The translations under genes and the position numbers were made by a program. This document shows positions 1-8,997 of a stretch of DNA of 64,000 nucleotides, piece after piece. The DNA is taken from NCBI RefSeq assembly GCF_900099805.1, contig NZ_FNDR01000001.1, positions 496,001 to 560,000 of the forward strand, in the 5' to 3' direction. Source of the DNA: Variovorax sp. OV700. GTDB taxonomy: Bacteria; Pseudomonadota; Gammaproteobacteria; Burkholderiales; Burkholderiaceae_C. Under the pieces are notes generated by a model. The model made no database searches, was not told the DNA's origin, and saw nothing but the letters and a program-made list of their open reading frames with translations. Position 1 is the stretch's first letter. Every line of letters begins with the position of its first letter.

Positions 1-1
1 G

Positions 2-427
2 CTGGCCGATCTGCGCGTGGCCGAGGAAGACGCCGTGCTCGGCGTGTTCTGCCGGCGCTGGGGCGTGCCGCTGATCGACGGGGGCACGGTGCGGCTGCCG
101 CGCATCGTCGGCATGGGCCGCGCGCTCGACCTCATCCTGACCGGCCGCCCCGTGGACGCCCGGGAGGCGAGCACTATGGGCCTGGTCAACCGCGTGGTGC
201 CTCACGGCCAGGCCCGCAAGTCGGCCGAAGCGCTTGCGCGCGAGATTGCGTCGTTCCCTCAGCAGTGCATGCTGGCGGACCGCCATTCCGTCTACGCCCA
301 GTGGAACCTGCCGCTGGCCGATGCGCTGCGGCAGGAGGGCCGGCTCGGCGTTCCCATGGTTGCCGCCGAAGGCGCGGCGGGCGCCGAGCGCTTCGTTCGC
401 GGTGCAGGCCGGCACGGCGCTTTCTGA
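2..427 (+). CDS. Enoyl-CoA hydratase/isomerase (crotonase) family, C-terminal part
   Basis: Open reading frame that is already open at the left edge; only about the last 141 residues are present. The visible part reads ADLRVAEEDAVLG, then LPRIVGMGRALDLILTGRPV, then GLVNRVVP, the usual order of the second half of the crotonase fold (active-site helix, then the 'LTGRxxDAxEAxxxGLVxxVV' block). The family hydrates or isomerises acyl-CoA double bonds, commonly in beta-oxidation or aromatic-acid degradation. The substrate cannot be told because the N-terminal oxyanion-hole region lies outside the window. The gene ends 61 bases before the LOG-family gene on the same strand. Confidence 0.85.
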   Translation: MADLRVAEEDAVLGVFCRRWGVPLIDGGTVRLPRIVGMGRALDLILTGRPVDAREASTMGLVNRVVPHGQARKSAEALAREIASFPQQCMLADRHSVYAQWNLPLADALRQEGRLGVPMVAAEGAAGAERFVRGAGRHGAF

Positions 428-488
428 GCCGCCGGGCATGGCGGCCGCAACGCTGCACAATGCAGCGAGTCTTTCTGTCTGATTCCCC

Positions 489-1352
489 ATGAACAATACG
501 CACAACCTTCACGACAAACGCTTGGCGGATGCCTGGGCCACCCTCAAGGCGCACTCCGAAAAAGGCCTCCCGCTCGACCTCGACCCTTCGCGCCTCGCCT
601 TTGCCGACCCGGAATTCCTGCTGCGCCGCGAAACTCGCGGCATCCGCATGCAACTGGAGCTGATGAAGCCCGACCTGGAGCAGCGCGCCCACGGCATCGA
701 AAACACCGTGGTGGTCTTCGGCAGTGCGCGCTTTCGCAGCGAGGAAGAAGCAGCCGCGCTTGTGGCACAGGCCGAAGCCGCCGGCGACGCCGTGGCGGCC
801 GAGCGCTGGCGGCGCCTGGCGCGCAGCTCGCATTACTACGAGAAGGCACGCGCCTTCGGCAAGCTGGTTGCGCAGTACAGCAACGACAAGGAGCCCCAGG
901 ACAAGCTGTTCGTCTGCACCGGCGGCGGCCCCGGGATCATGCAAGCGGCCAACCGCGGCGCCCATGAAGGCGGCGGAATCTCGGTCGGCCTGGCCATCGC
1001 GCTGCCCATGGAGGAGGAAGCCAATCCCTACGTCACGCCGGCGCTGAGCTTCAAGTTCCACTACTTCGCCATCCGCAAGATGCATTTCATGATGCGTGCG
1101 AAGGCGCTGGTGGCGTTTCCGGGCGGCTTTGGCACGCTCGACGAGCTGTTCGAGGTGATCACACTGGTGCAGACCAAGAAGTCCAAGCCGGTGCCGATCG
1201 TGCTGTTCGGCTCGGCCTACTGGAAGAAGCTGATCGACTTCGACTTCCTGGTCGAAGAAGGCGTGATCTCGCCGACCGACGTGAAGCTCTTCGAATACGT
1301 CGACGCGGCGGACGACGCCTGGGACGCGATCAAGCGCTTCTACAAGTTATAA
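489..1352 (+). CDS. LOG family protein (TIGR00730 type Rossmann fold)
   Basis: 287 residues. Nucleotide-binding motifs of the LOG/lysine-decarboxylase-like family are clear: VVFGSAR near 75-81, GGGPGIMQAANRGA near 145-158 and PGGFGTLDE at 211-219. Characterised relatives are cytokinin riboside 5'-monophosphate phosphoribohydrolases or nucleotide 5'-monophosphate nucleosidases; I infer a nucleotide-salvage or housekeeping role. The roughly 70-residue N-terminal extension before the Rossmann core is longer than in the plant-type LOG proteins. The ATG has no strong ribosome binding site. The stop overlaps the stop of the convergent MFS gene by 6 bases. Confidence 0.85.
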   Translation: MNNTHNLHDKRLADAWATLKAHSEKGLPLDLDPSRLAFADPEFLLRRETRGIRMQLELMKPDLEQRAHGIENTVVVFGSARFRSEEEAAALVAQAEAAGDAVAAERWRRLARSSHYYEKARAFGKLVAQYSNDKEPQDKLFVCTGGGPGIMQAANRGAHEGGGISVGLAIALPMEEEANPYVTPALSFKFHYFAIRKMHFMMRAKALVAFPGGFGTLDELFEVITLVQTKKSKPVPIVLFGSAYWKKLIDFDFLVEEGVISPTDVKLFEYVDAADDAWDAIKRFYKL

Positions 1353-2516
1353 GGGCGCCTTCAACCCCCAGCTGGCCCGCGCGCCCAGCGCGATGACACC
1401 GCCCACCACCCAGAAAACGCCCGCGATGCCGATCAGCGCACCGATCGATCCGAACAGCATCGGCATCGCCACGCTGGAGGCATTGATGGTCATGAGCCGC
1501 AGGCCCAGAGCCTCGCCGTGGCGTGCATGCGGGGTGATCTGGTGCAGCATGCTCATCACCATCGGCTGAACCGCCCCGAGCGCGAATCCCAGCACCACGG
1601 AGCACAGGCCCATGGTCCAGGCCGAGTCCAGCAGCGGGTAGACCGCAAACACCGCGGCCGTGACGATGGTGGAGCTCAGGATCACGCTGCGCTCCGAGGC
1701 GCGTGACGCGATCAGGGGCAACACCACCCGGATCACGGCCGCGGCGATGGCGAAAGCGCCGAGGATTGAGCCGATCACCGAGGCGCTGATGCCGCGGTCG
1801 TGCCCCAGCACCGGCAGCACGAAGGCATGCACGTCCCAACTCGACGACTGCAGCCAGTTCACGAACAGCAGGCGCCGGAACATCGGCTCGCGCAGCAGGT
1901 CCCAGGCCCGCGTGGGCGCAGCGCCTGCGACGGGCGCAATGCGCGGCGGCTCGTGCGCGCCACGCGCAAGCAGCCAGCAAGCGATCGGCAGCGCCGCCAT
2001 GACCGCGAAGCAAACCCGGAAGGCCAGCATGTCCGCCGGCGCACGACCGGCATGGTCGATCAAGAGGCCCGCGAGGAACGGACCGACGAAATTGGCGGCC
2101 GCGGGCGCAATCGCCAGCCAGCTGAACACCCGCTTGAGCTGGTTGGCGTTGGTGGCGGAGCGGCCTACGTGGCGCTGCAGCGCGATCACGGTCGCGCCCG
2201 TGGCACCACCCGTGAGCAGCGCCGCAATGCACATGACAGGGAAGGTTGGAAAGACGAGCGCGAGGCCCGCACCCACCGAAGCCGCGATGACCGAAAGCCA
2301 CAGTGGCCGTTTGAAGCCGTAGCGGTCGGTAAAGCGCCCTGCCGGCAAGGCCAGGAACACCTGCGTGAGCGCAAAGAGCGCTATCAACACGCCCACGGCC
2401 GCCGCGCTGTATCCCTGTTGCAGCGCCAGCAGCGGTGTTGCGAGCCGCATGCCGGCCATGGTGGCGTGCAAGCAGACCTGGGCGCCGATGACGCGCAGCA
2501 GTTCGGAGCCTTTCAC
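1347..2516 (-). CDS. MFS transporter
   Basis: 389 residues, about 12 predicted membrane segments. The loop AGRFTDRYGFKRPLW between segments 2 and 3 matches MFS motif A. I chose a GTG start at 2516 because it overlaps the rmuC stop as GTGA, giving translational coupling, and because MFS-like sequence (KGSELLRVIGAQV) begins right there; upstream sequence in the same frame is antisense to the rmuC coding sequence and not transporter-like. The substrate is unknown. It is the last gene of a minus-strand group running from the hydroxyacid dehydrogenase through rmuC. Confidence 0.85.
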   Translation of the reverse strand: MKGSELLRVIGAQVCLHATMAGMRLATPLLALQQGYSAAAVGVLIALFALTQVFLALPAGRFTDRYGFKRPLWLSVIAASVGAGLALVFPTFPVMCIAALLTGGATGATVIALQRHVGRSATNANQLKRVFSWLAIAPAAANFVGPFLAGLLIDHAGRAPADMLAFRVCFAVMAALPIACWLLARGAHEPPRIAPVAGAAPTRAWDLLREPMFRRLLFVNWLQSSSWDVHAFVLPVLGHDRGISASVIGSILGAFAIAAAVIRVVLPLIASRASERSVILSSTIVTAAVFAVYPLLDSAWTMGLCSVVLGFALGAVQPMVMSMLHQITPHARHGEALGLRLMTINASSVAMPMLFGSIGALIGIAGVFWVVGGVIALGARASWGLKAPL

Positions 2517-3892
2517 GGGGTATCGTCGCCCTCGCTGTCCGCGGTGTCGGCCGTGGAAGGCAACAGCGCCTGGGACTGCGCCTCGGGCAGCGCCTCGACC
2601 TTGCGCAATGCAAGGCGCATCTGCTTGGCGCGCGTGTCGGCCTTGTCGAGCGTGTCGGAGGCCTTGGCCACCTGCTCCTTGATGCGCGAAACCCATTCGC
2701 CATAGCGCTCGAACTCGGTCTTGACCGCGCCCAGCACCTTCCAGACCTCGGACGCCTGGTGCTCCAGCGCCAGCGTGCGAAAGCCCATGTGCAGGCTGTT
2801 GAGCATGGCCAGCAAGGTGGTCGGTCCGGCCAGCGTGACGCGGTGCTGGCGCTGGATGGCGTCCATCAGGCCCGGGCGCCGCAGCACTTCGGCGTAGAGG
2901 CTTTCGACCGGCAGGAACAGGATGGCGAAATCCGTGGTGTGCGGCGCGGCCAGGTAGTTCTCGGCAATCGACCTGGCCTCGCTGCGTATGCGCGCTTCGA
3001 GCGCCTTGGCCGCAAGCTCGGCCGCGACGGCGTCGGCGCGCTCGTGCGCATCGATCAGGCGTTCATAGTCGTCGCGTGGGAACTTGGCGTCGATGGGCAG
3101 CCACACCGGGGCACCGTCACCGCCCCGGCCCGGGAACCGGATGGCAAAGTCGACGCGCTGGCCGCTGCGCGGCTTGGTCTCGACCTGCTTGGCGTACTGG
3201 TCGGGCGTGAGCACCTGCTCGAGCAGCGCTTCGAGCTGCACCTCCCCGAACACGCCGCGCGTCTTCACGTTGGTCAGCACGCGCTGCAGGCTACCGACCC
3301 CGACGGCCAGGGTCTGCATTTCGCCCAGACCCTTGTGAACCTGCTCGAGCCGGTCGGCCACCTGCTTGAAGCTTTCACCCAAGCGGGCTTCGAGCGTGCT
3401 CTGCAGCTTCTCGTCGACGGTCTTGCGCATCTCGTCGAGCTTGGCGGTGTTGCTCTGCTGCAGCTGCGCGAGCTGCGTTTCCATGGTCATGCGCACTTCG
3501 GCCAGGCGGCGCGCGTTCGACTCGCTCAGGCCCTGCAGCTGGGTGTTGAGCGTGTCGGCGAGAGTCTTCTGCAGGGAGGCGAGTTGCAGCGAGAAAGCGT
3601 CGAGCTGGGCATTCTGCGTGCGCGTGGCCTCCGCGCCCTGCTGCACCAGCGCCTGCTGGAAAGTGGCGAAGGCCTGACCGGTTTCCTGCCGCGCGCCGCG
3701 CGAGCTTTCGCCAATTTCATGGCGCAGTTCGCGCTCGGAGCGTTCGTTGGCGGCGCCTATGGCGGCCAGCACCGACAGCACCTCGCCGTGGTCAGGCTTG
3801 GGTTGCCGGCGCGCGAGCAGCCAGATCAGCAGGGCGAGCTGGACGACGGCGAGCGCAGCCAGCAAGAGAAGAATCAAGTCGGGAAGTTCCAA
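2513..3892 (-). CDS. rmuC: DNA recombination protein RmuC homolog
   Basis: 459 residues. An N-terminal membrane anchor (residues about 5-27, LILLLLAALAVVQLALLIWL) is followed by a long Gln/Ala/Glu-rich coiled coil (about 45-175). The RmuC nuclease-like domain follows, with GVFGEVQLEALLEQVLTPDQY, LPIDAKFPRDDYERLI and FAILFLPVESLYAEV. In E. coli RmuC limits inversion at short inverted repeats; its biochemistry is not settled. The acidic C-terminal tail ends TADTADSEGDDTP. Its stop overlaps the GTG start of the downstream MFS gene. Confidence 0.92.
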   Translation of the reverse strand: MELPDLILLLLAALAVVQLALLIWLLARRQPKPDHGEVLSVLAAIGAANERSERELRHEIGESSRGARQETGQAFATFQQALVQQGAEATRTQNAQLDAFSLQLASLQKTLADTLNTQLQGLSESNARRLAEVRMTMETQLAQLQQSNTAKLDEMRKTVDEKLQSTLEARLGESFKQVADRLEQVHKGLGEMQTLAVGVGSLQRVLTNVKTRGVFGEVQLEALLEQVLTPDQYAKQVETKPRSGQRVDFAIRFPGRGGDGAPVWLPIDAKFPRDDYERLIDAHERADAVAAELAAKALEARIRSEARSIAENYLAAPHTTDFAILFLPVESLYAEVLRRPGLMDAIQRQHRVTLAGPTTLLAMLNSLHMGFRTLALEHQASEVWKVLGAVKTEFERYGEWVSRIKEQVAKASDTLDKADTRAKQMRLALRKVEALPEAQSQALLPSTADTADSEGDDTP

Positions 3893-3925
3893 GATCGGAT
3901 CGCCGCGTCGCTCATTGAAGATTCG

Positions 3926-4912
3926 TTATTTGCCGGTCAGTGGAACGGGCGTGACGGGCGTCAGCGGCCCCTTGCCGCTGAACCAGGCGATGAGGTTGTC
4001 GGCTGCGAGCTCGGCCATGGCGCGGCGCGTGGGCACGGTGGCGCTGGCAATGTGCGGCGTCAGCACCACATTGAGCACGGTCAGCAGGTCGGGGTGGACC
4101 TTGGGCTCGCCTTCGAACACGTCGAGCCCCGCCGCCGCAATGCGCTTCTCGCGCAGCGCCACGGCCAGCGCCGCGTCGTCGACGATGCCGCCGCGCGCGA
4201 TGTTCACGAGCGTGGCGGTCGGCTTCATCAGCGCGAGCTCAGCCGCGCCAATGGTGTGATGCGATGCCGGCGAATACGGCACCACCAGCACCACGTGGTC
4301 GGCGGTCTTGAGGAGTTCTTCCTTGCCGACGTAACTGGCCTTGCATTCGGCCTCGAGCGCGGCGTCGAGGCGCGAACGGTTGTGATAGACCACGTTCATG
4401 CCGAAGCCGTGCGCGCCGCGCTTGGCAATGCCCTGCCCGATGCGGCCCATGCCGATGATGCCGAGCGTCGAGCCGTGGATGTCGGAACCCGCGAACATGT
4501 CGAAGCTCCACTTTTGCCACTTGCCTGCGCGCAGGAAGTGTTCGCTTTCCGTGATGCGCCGAGCTGTGGCCATCAACAATGCAAAGCCGAAGTCGGCCGT
4601 GGTTTCGGTGAGCACGTCGGGCGCGTTGGTGCCGAGCACGCCATGCGCGGCCATCGCATCGACGTCGAAGTTGTTGTAGCCCACCGCCATGTTGGCGCAG
4701 ATCTTCAGGTCGGGGCAGGCGTCGAGCAGTGTGCCGTCGATGCGCTCGCTGCCGGTGGTGAAGGCGCCCTGCTTGCCTTGGAGCTTGGCGATCAGTTGCT
4801 CCTTGCTCCAGCTCTCGTCGGCCTGATTCGACTCGACCTCGAAGTGCTGCGAGAGGCGTTCGATGGTTTCGGGAAAGATCGCACGCGCGATCAGGATCTT
4901 TGGCTTGCTCAT
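3926..4912 (-). CDS. ghrB: D-2-hydroxyacid dehydrogenase, GhrB-like (glyoxylate/hydroxypyruvate reductase)
   Basis: 328 residues from the ATG at 4912; a TTG at 4927 would add five residues but has no better ribosome binding site. The NAD(P) site GMGRIG lies near 154-159. The catalytic set of the family is present: Arg240 in NIARGG, a Glu in FEGEP (267-269) and His287 in LTPHIAS. Sequence order and the early block MAVGYNNFDVDA resemble GhrB/2-ketogluconate reductases, which reduce glyoxylate, hydroxypyruvate or 2-keto sugar acids in the cytosol. The exact substrate is inferred. The antiporter gene ends 11 bases upstream, so co-transcription is likely. Confidence 0.85.
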   Translation of the reverse strand: MSKPKILIARAIFPETIERLSQHFEVESNQADESWSKEQLIAKLQGKQGAFTTGSERIDGTLLDACPDLKICANMAVGYNNFDVDAMAAHGVLGTNAPDVLTETTADFGFALLMATARRITESEHFLRAGKWQKWSFDMFAGSDIHGSTLGIIGMGRIGQGIAKRGAHGFGMNVVYHNRSRLDAALEAECKASYVGKEELLKTADHVVLVVPYSPASHHTIGAAELALMKPTATLVNIARGGIVDDAALAVALREKRIAAAGLDVFEGEPKVHPDLLTVLNVVLTPHIASATVPTRRAMAELAADNLIAWFSGKGPLTPVTPVPLTGK

Positions 4913-4923
4913 GATGTTTGCAC

Positions 4924-6336
4924 TCAACGGAAGAAGATGAAGGTGGAAAGAACGAACAACGGAATGAGGATGGCGACGGACCAGCCCATGTAGCCGAAGA
5001 AGCTCGGCATGCGCACGCCGCGGCTCTCGGCGATGGCCTTGACCATGAGGTTGGGCGCGTTGCCGATGTAGCTGTTGGCGCCCATGAACACCGACCCGGC
5101 CGAGATGGCGGCCAGCGTAGTGGCGTAGGTGGTCATGAGCGTGGCCGCATCGCCGCCCGCGGTGTTGAAAAACACCAGGTAGGTCGGCGCGTTGTCCAGG
5201 AACGAGCTCAGGATGCCTGAAGCCCAGAAATACATGGCCGGATCAGGCTGGCCGTCGGGCTTTGTCACCGCCGCAATCACCGCCGCAAACGGCCCGTTCG
5301 CGCCGGCCTTGAGCATGGCGATCACCGGGACGATGGTCAGGAAGATGCCCGCGAACAGCTTGGCCACCTCGGCCATCGGACCCCATTCGAACTGGTTGTC
5401 GGCATGCACCTTGGCCGAAGTGGTCTTGAACGAGAGCAGCGTGATGGCGACTAGGCCCACGTCTCGCACCAGACCCGGCAGGCCGACGTGCGTGCCGAAC
5501 ATGTCGAAGCCCACGGGCGTTTTCCAGATGCCGGACAGAAGCACCAGAAAGACCACGCCGCCCAGCAGCCAGAAATTGGCCGCGCCGTCGAAGCCGACGC
5601 GGCGGGTGTCCGGCGTCGGGTCGATCGGCAGCACGCCCTCCTTGCGGTAGTGGTGGCGGTCGATGACATAGAACAGCGCGAGCAGCATGCCGACGAGAAA
5701 CAGCGTTTCAGGCAGGATGTTTTGCGCCGTCCAGAAGAAGTCGACGCCCTTCAGGAACCCGAGGAACAGCGGCGGATCGCCCAGCGGCGTGAGCGATCCG
5801 CCAGCGTTCGACACGATGAAGATGAAGAACACCACCACGTGCGCCTTGCTCACCCGGTTGTCGTTGGCGCGGATCAGTGGCCGTATCAGCAGCATCGAGG
5901 CGCCCGTGGTTCCCATGAGGCTGGCAAGCACCGCGCCGATAGCCAGGATGGCCGTGTTGAGGCCGGGCGCGCCATGCAGGTTGCCTCGGATGTGGATGCC
6001 CCCGGCCACCGTGAACAGCGCGGTGAGCAGGATGATGAAGGGAATGTATTCCTCGACCAGCGCATGCACCAACTGGGATCCGGCCAGGGGCGCCCCATGG
6101 ATCGCGGCAAAGGGAAGCAGGAACGCCAGCGCCCAGGCGGCCGAAATCTTGCCGTAGTGGTGATGCCAGACCGAAGGGGCGAGCAGCGGCATGAGCGCGA
6201 TCGACAGCAGGATGCCTGCGAACGGAACGCCCCAGATCGCCGACAGCTTGCTGCCGTCGATTTCGGCGGCCATGGCAAGCGCGGGAAACATCATCGGCAG
6301 CACTGCGGCCGCCACCAGGCGAACTGTTTTTTTCAT
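4924..6336 (-). CDS. NhaD-type sodium:proton antiporter
   Basis: 470 residues. The ATG at 6336 begins MKKTVRLVAAAVLPMM, a signal-like first hydrophobic stretch, followed by about 11-12 further membrane segments. Characteristic stretches include SNAGGSLTPLGDPPLFLGFL and ASGILSSFLDNAPTYLVFF, matching the ion transporter superfamily NhaD/ArsB arrangement with acidic residues in membrane-associated positions. The likely role is inner-membrane Na+ (or Li+) extrusion for pH and salt homeostasis. It lies 26 bases after the pncB start and immediately upstream of the ghrB-like gene on the same strand. Confidence 0.85.
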   Translation of the reverse strand: MKKTVRLVAAAVLPMMFPALAMAAEIDGSKLSAIWGVPFAGILLSIALMPLLAPSVWHHHYGKISAAWALAFLLPFAAIHGAPLAGSQLVHALVEEYIPFIILLTALFTVAGGIHIRGNLHGAPGLNTAILAIGAVLASLMGTTGASMLLIRPLIRANDNRVSKAHVVVFFIFIVSNAGGSLTPLGDPPLFLGFLKGVDFFWTAQNILPETLFLVGMLLALFYVIDRHHYRKEGVLPIDPTPDTRRVGFDGAANFWLLGGVVFLVLLSGIWKTPVGFDMFGTHVGLPGLVRDVGLVAITLLSFKTTSAKVHADNQFEWGPMAEVAKLFAGIFLTIVPVIAMLKAGANGPFAAVIAAVTKPDGQPDPAMYFWASGILSSFLDNAPTYLVFFNTAGGDAATLMTTYATTLAAISAGSVFMGANSYIGNAPNLMVKAIAESRGVRMPSFFGYMGWSVAILIPLFVLSTFIFFR

Positions 6337-6362
6337 TGGGCCCGTACCGTACCAGACGAGCG

Positions 6363-7583
6363 TCAGGCCGGCGGCTGTTCGATCTCGAACACCTGGCGCA
6401 GGTAGGCCAGGTATTTTTCGTCCTCGCACATGTTCTTGGAGGGGGTGTCCGACAGCTTGGCCACTGGCTGGCCGTTGCAGGTGATCATCTTGATGACGAT
6501 CTGCAGGGGTTCGTAGCCGAGATCGTTGGTGAGGTTGGTGCCGATGCCGAACGCCAGCTGGCAGCGGCCGCGGAACTGCTGGTAGAGCTCGACGGTGCGC
6601 GGCACCGTGAGGCTGTCGCTGAAGATCAGCGTCTTGGTGCGCGGATCGACCCGGTTGGCAATGTAGTGGGCCAGCATGCGCTCGCCCCACTGGAACGGAT
6701 CGCCGCTGTCATGCCGCGCGCCGTCGAACAGCTTGCAGAAGTAAAGGTCGAAGTCGCGCAGGAAGGCGCTCATGCCATAGACATCGGACAGCGCAATGCC
6801 GAGGTCGCCCCGGTATTCGCGGGCCCAGCTCTCGAAGCCGAAGATCTGGCTGTCGCGCAGCCGCGGCCCGAGCCCCTGGCAGGCTTGCAAGTATTCGTGC
6901 GCCATGGTGCCCAGCGGAATGAGGCCGAGCTTCATGGCATAGAGCACGTTGCTGGTGCCCGCGAGCTGAGGCAGCCGCGCGCCGGGAGGGGCCTGCACTG
7001 GCGGCGAGGTGACGGCGCCGAGCCTTGCGTTCAGTGTACGAAGAACCTCTTCGTGCCAGTCCTTGGAGAAGCGGCGGCGGGTGCCGTAGTCGGCAATCTT
7101 GAGATCGGCCAGGCCGGCATCCTGCAGTTGCCCGATCTTGGTTTCCAGGCGCCGCCGGCCTTCTTCGAAGTCCGGCTTTTTCTGCGTGTTGCGAAAGTAG
7201 ACCTCGTTCACGATCGCCAGCACCGGGATCTCGAACAGGATGGTGTGCAGCCACGGACCCTTGATGCGGATCTCGAGCTCGCCCGAGGGCTGGGGCGTGA
7301 TGCTGATGTACTTCTCGTTGAGCCGGAACAGGCCCAGGAAGTCGACGAAGTCGCTCTTGATGAAGCGCATCGAACGCAGGTAGGTCAGCTCGGCGTCCCG
7401 GAACTGCAGCGAACAGAGGCTTCGCACCTCTTCGCGCATCTGCCCCGCGAACTGGGCCAGGTCGATGCCCGGGTTGCGGCACTTGAACCGGTACTCGACC
7501 TGGGCCCCCGGGAAGTGATGCAGGACGACCTGCATCATGGTGAACTTGTAGAGGTCTGTGTCGAGCAGGCTGTGAATGATCAT
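6363..7583 (-). CDS. pncB: Nicotinate phosphoribosyltransferase
   Basis: 406 residues, the normal length for PncB. It starts [18 protein letters not shown], the family hallmark. [23 protein letters not shown] carries the conserved His region that is autophosphorylated in PncB, and later [18 protein letters not shown] and [19 protein letters not shown] bind PRPP and product. The enzyme makes nicotinate mononucleotide from nicotinate, PRPP and ATP in NAD salvage. An A/T-poor 181-base gap separates it from the oppositely oriented csbD-like gene; I see no clear promoter there. Confidence 0.95.
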   Translation of the reverse strand: MIIHSLLDTDLYKFTMMQVVLHHFPGAQVEYRFKCRNPGIDLAQFAGQMREEVRSLCSLQFRDAELTYLRSMRFIKSDFVDFLGLFRLNEKYISITPQPSGELEIRIKGPWLHTILFEIPVLAIVNEVYFRNTQKKPDFEEGRRRLETKIGQLQDAGLADLKIADYGTRRRFSKDWHEEVLRTLNARLGAVTSPPVQAPPGARLPQLAGTSNVLYAMKLGLIPLGTMAHEYLQACQGLGPRLRDSQIFGFESWAREYRGDLGIALSDVYGMSAFLRDFDLYFCKLFDGARHDSGDPFQWGERMLAHYIANRVDPRTKTLIFSDSLTVPRTVELYQQFRGRCQLAFGIGTNLTNDLGYEPLQIVIKMITCNGQPVAKLSDTPSKNMCEDEKYLAYLRQVFEIEQPPA

Positions 7584-7764
7584 GGTGCTGGTACGGCGCG
7601 CGTTGTCCCGGGCTTTTTCGGCGTGCGACCGATTATCACGGGCAGCGTCGGCTTGTGCCTACGGAGCCAGCACTGGGCGTCCTACCGTCAGGGTGAATAG
7701 GCCCCGCGACAGTGTGTTCACGGCGGCCATGGGCTCGCCGAATCAACCTTTCAAGGAGATTCGC

Positions 7765-7998
7765 ATGAACAAGGACACCATCGAAGGCAATTGGAAACAG
7801 CTCAAGGGCAAGGTCAAGGAGCAATGGGGCAAGTTGACCGACGATGACTTCGACGTGATCGCGGGCAAGCGCGACCAGCTGCTCGGCCGCATCCAGGAGC
7901 GCCACGGCATCAGCCGCGACGAGGCCGAAAAACAAGTCAGGGACTGGGAGACGCGCGACGGCCGCACGCCGGACGCCCTCTGGTACGAAAAGTACTGA
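7765..7998 (+). CDS. CsbD family stress-response protein
   Basis: 77 residues. An AAGGAG ribosome binding site at 7753-7758 sits 6 bases before this ATG and fixes the start; the longer frame upstream is not CsbD-like. The sequence begins MNKDTIEGNWKQLKGKVKEQ and continues GKLTDDDFDVIAGKRDQLLG, the CsbD/YjbJ signature. These small, abundant, hydrophilic proteins are induced by general stress in many bacteria; their molecular function is unknown. A small exported protein gene follows 78 bases later, suggesting a stress or envelope cluster. Confidence 0.9.
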   Translation: MNKDTIEGNWKQLKGKVKEQWGKLTDDDFDVIAGKRDQLLGRIQERHGISRDEAEKQVRDWETRDGRTPDALWYEKY

Positions 7999-8076
7999 GA
8001 CGCGGGGCACCCCAACGGCGGCCCCTGCCCTCCCAACCCTTATTCATTTCTTCTCAACCTCTAAGAAAGAACTCCA

Positions 8077-8484
8077 ATGAAAAAACATCTGCTCATGATC
8101 GCTCTTGCTTCCACCTGCTTCATGGCCACCCAGGCCGGCGCGATGACCAAGGACGAGTACAAGGTCGCCAAGGAAAAGATCGAAGCCGACTACAAGGCCG
8201 ACAAGGCCCAGTGCGACGCGATGAAGGACAACGCAAAGGACGTCTGCCAGAAGGAAGCCAAGGGCAAGGAAGACGTGGCGAAGGCCGAACTCGAACAGCA
8301 GTACAAGCCGAGCGACGCGCATGCCCGCAAGGTAGCCGAAGAGAAGGCGAAGGCCACCTATGAGGTTGCCAAGGAAAAGTGCGACGACCAGGCTGGTGAT
8401 GCCAAGGCCGCCTGCGTGAAGCAGGCCAAGGCCGACGAAGCCCAGGCCAAGGCCGAGATCAAGGCCAAGAAGAAGACCATGTAA
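8077..8484 (+). CDS. Small exported Lys/Ala-rich protein with two C-x10-C repeats
   Basis: 135 residues, not assigned to a named family. Residues 1-22 (MKKHLLMIALASTCFMATQAGA) form a clear Sec signal peptide with a likely cut after AGA. The mature part is highly charged and predicted helical, rich in Lys, Ala, Asp and Glu, and holds an imperfect internal duplication: YKVAKEKIEADY...CDAMKDNAKDVC and YEVAKEKCDDQAGDAKAAC. Each unit carries two cysteines exactly ten residues apart. Periplasmic location and a disulfide-pinned helical hairpin are inferences. It lies downstream of the CsbD gene and ends at a strong terminator. Confidence 0.75.
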   Translation: MKKHLLMIALASTCFMATQAGAMTKDEYKVAKEKIEADYKADKAQCDAMKDNAKDVCQKEAKGKEDVAKAELEQQYKPSDAHARKVAEEKAKATYEVAKEKCDDQAGDAKAACVKQAKADEAQAKAEIKAKKKTM

Positions 8485-8518
8485 GGCCGCCGCGGTCCGA
8501 ATGGCCGCGCGGAAAGGG

Positions 8519-8544
8519 AAACGGCGCCCTCTCGGGCGCCGTTT
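8519..8544. terminator. Bidirectional intrinsic terminator
   Basis: A perfect 11-bp stem (AAACGGCGCCC 8519-8529 / GGGCGCCGTTT 8534-8544) with a TCTC loop. T-rich sequence follows on the plus strand (GTTTTG) and a mirrored stem-end A/T pair serves the minus strand. It lies between the convergent genes ending at 8484 and 8554. Confidence 0.85.
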
Positions 8545-8553
8545 GTTTTGGGA

Positions 8554-8997
8554 TCAAGCTTTCAGCGAGTCGACCACGCGTTGGAGCGCCTCGGGCAATG
8601 GCACCGGCCGCTGCGTGGCCCGATCCACGTACACGTGCACGAAGTGGCCTTGTGCGGCCGCGGTTTCCGCCCCCTCCGCAAAGAGCGCAATGTCGTAGCG
8701 CACGCTGGAGCGCCCGGCCTGGGCCACCCGGATACCTGCTTCCACCGTCTCTGGAAAGGCGATCGGGGCGAAATAGTTGCATTGCGTCTCGACCACGAAG
8801 CCGATCGTCTGCCCCTGGTGGATGTCGAGCGCGCCGCGCTCGATCAGCAGCGCATTCACGGCCGTGTCGAACCAGCTGTAGTAGACGACGTTGTTGACGT
8901 GACCGTACATGTCGTTGTCGGCCCAGCGCGTGGGGATGCTGCGAAACGCGCGGTAGCCGCCTCGGGCATGCGGCGTGGGTTTATTGGCGGAGCTCAT
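8554..8997 (-). CDS. Acyl-CoA thioesterase, 4HBT/YbgC-type hotdog fold
   Basis: 147 residues. The hotdog signature [21 protein letters not shown] (about 24-44) contains the Asp and the GHVNN turn used by 4-hydroxybenzoyl-CoA thioesterase-like enzymes. It hydrolyses an acyl-CoA thioester; the chain or aromatic substrate is not determinable. The ATG overlaps the stop of the upstream deacetylase-like gene (ATGA at 8994-8997), so the two are translationally coupled. Confidence 0.85.
   Translation of the reverse strand: MSSANKPTPHARGGYRAFRSIPTRWADNDMYGHVNNVVYYSWFDTAVNALLIERGALDIHQGQTIGFVVETQCNYFAPIAFPETVEAGIRVAQAGRSSVRYDIALFAEGAETAAAQGHFVHVYVDRATQRPVPLPEALQRVVDSLKA

Noticed and set aside
2759-4993. 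Long plus-strand frame across rmuC and the ghrB-like gene
   Set aside because: Covers two good minus-strand genes and shows no recognisable domain.
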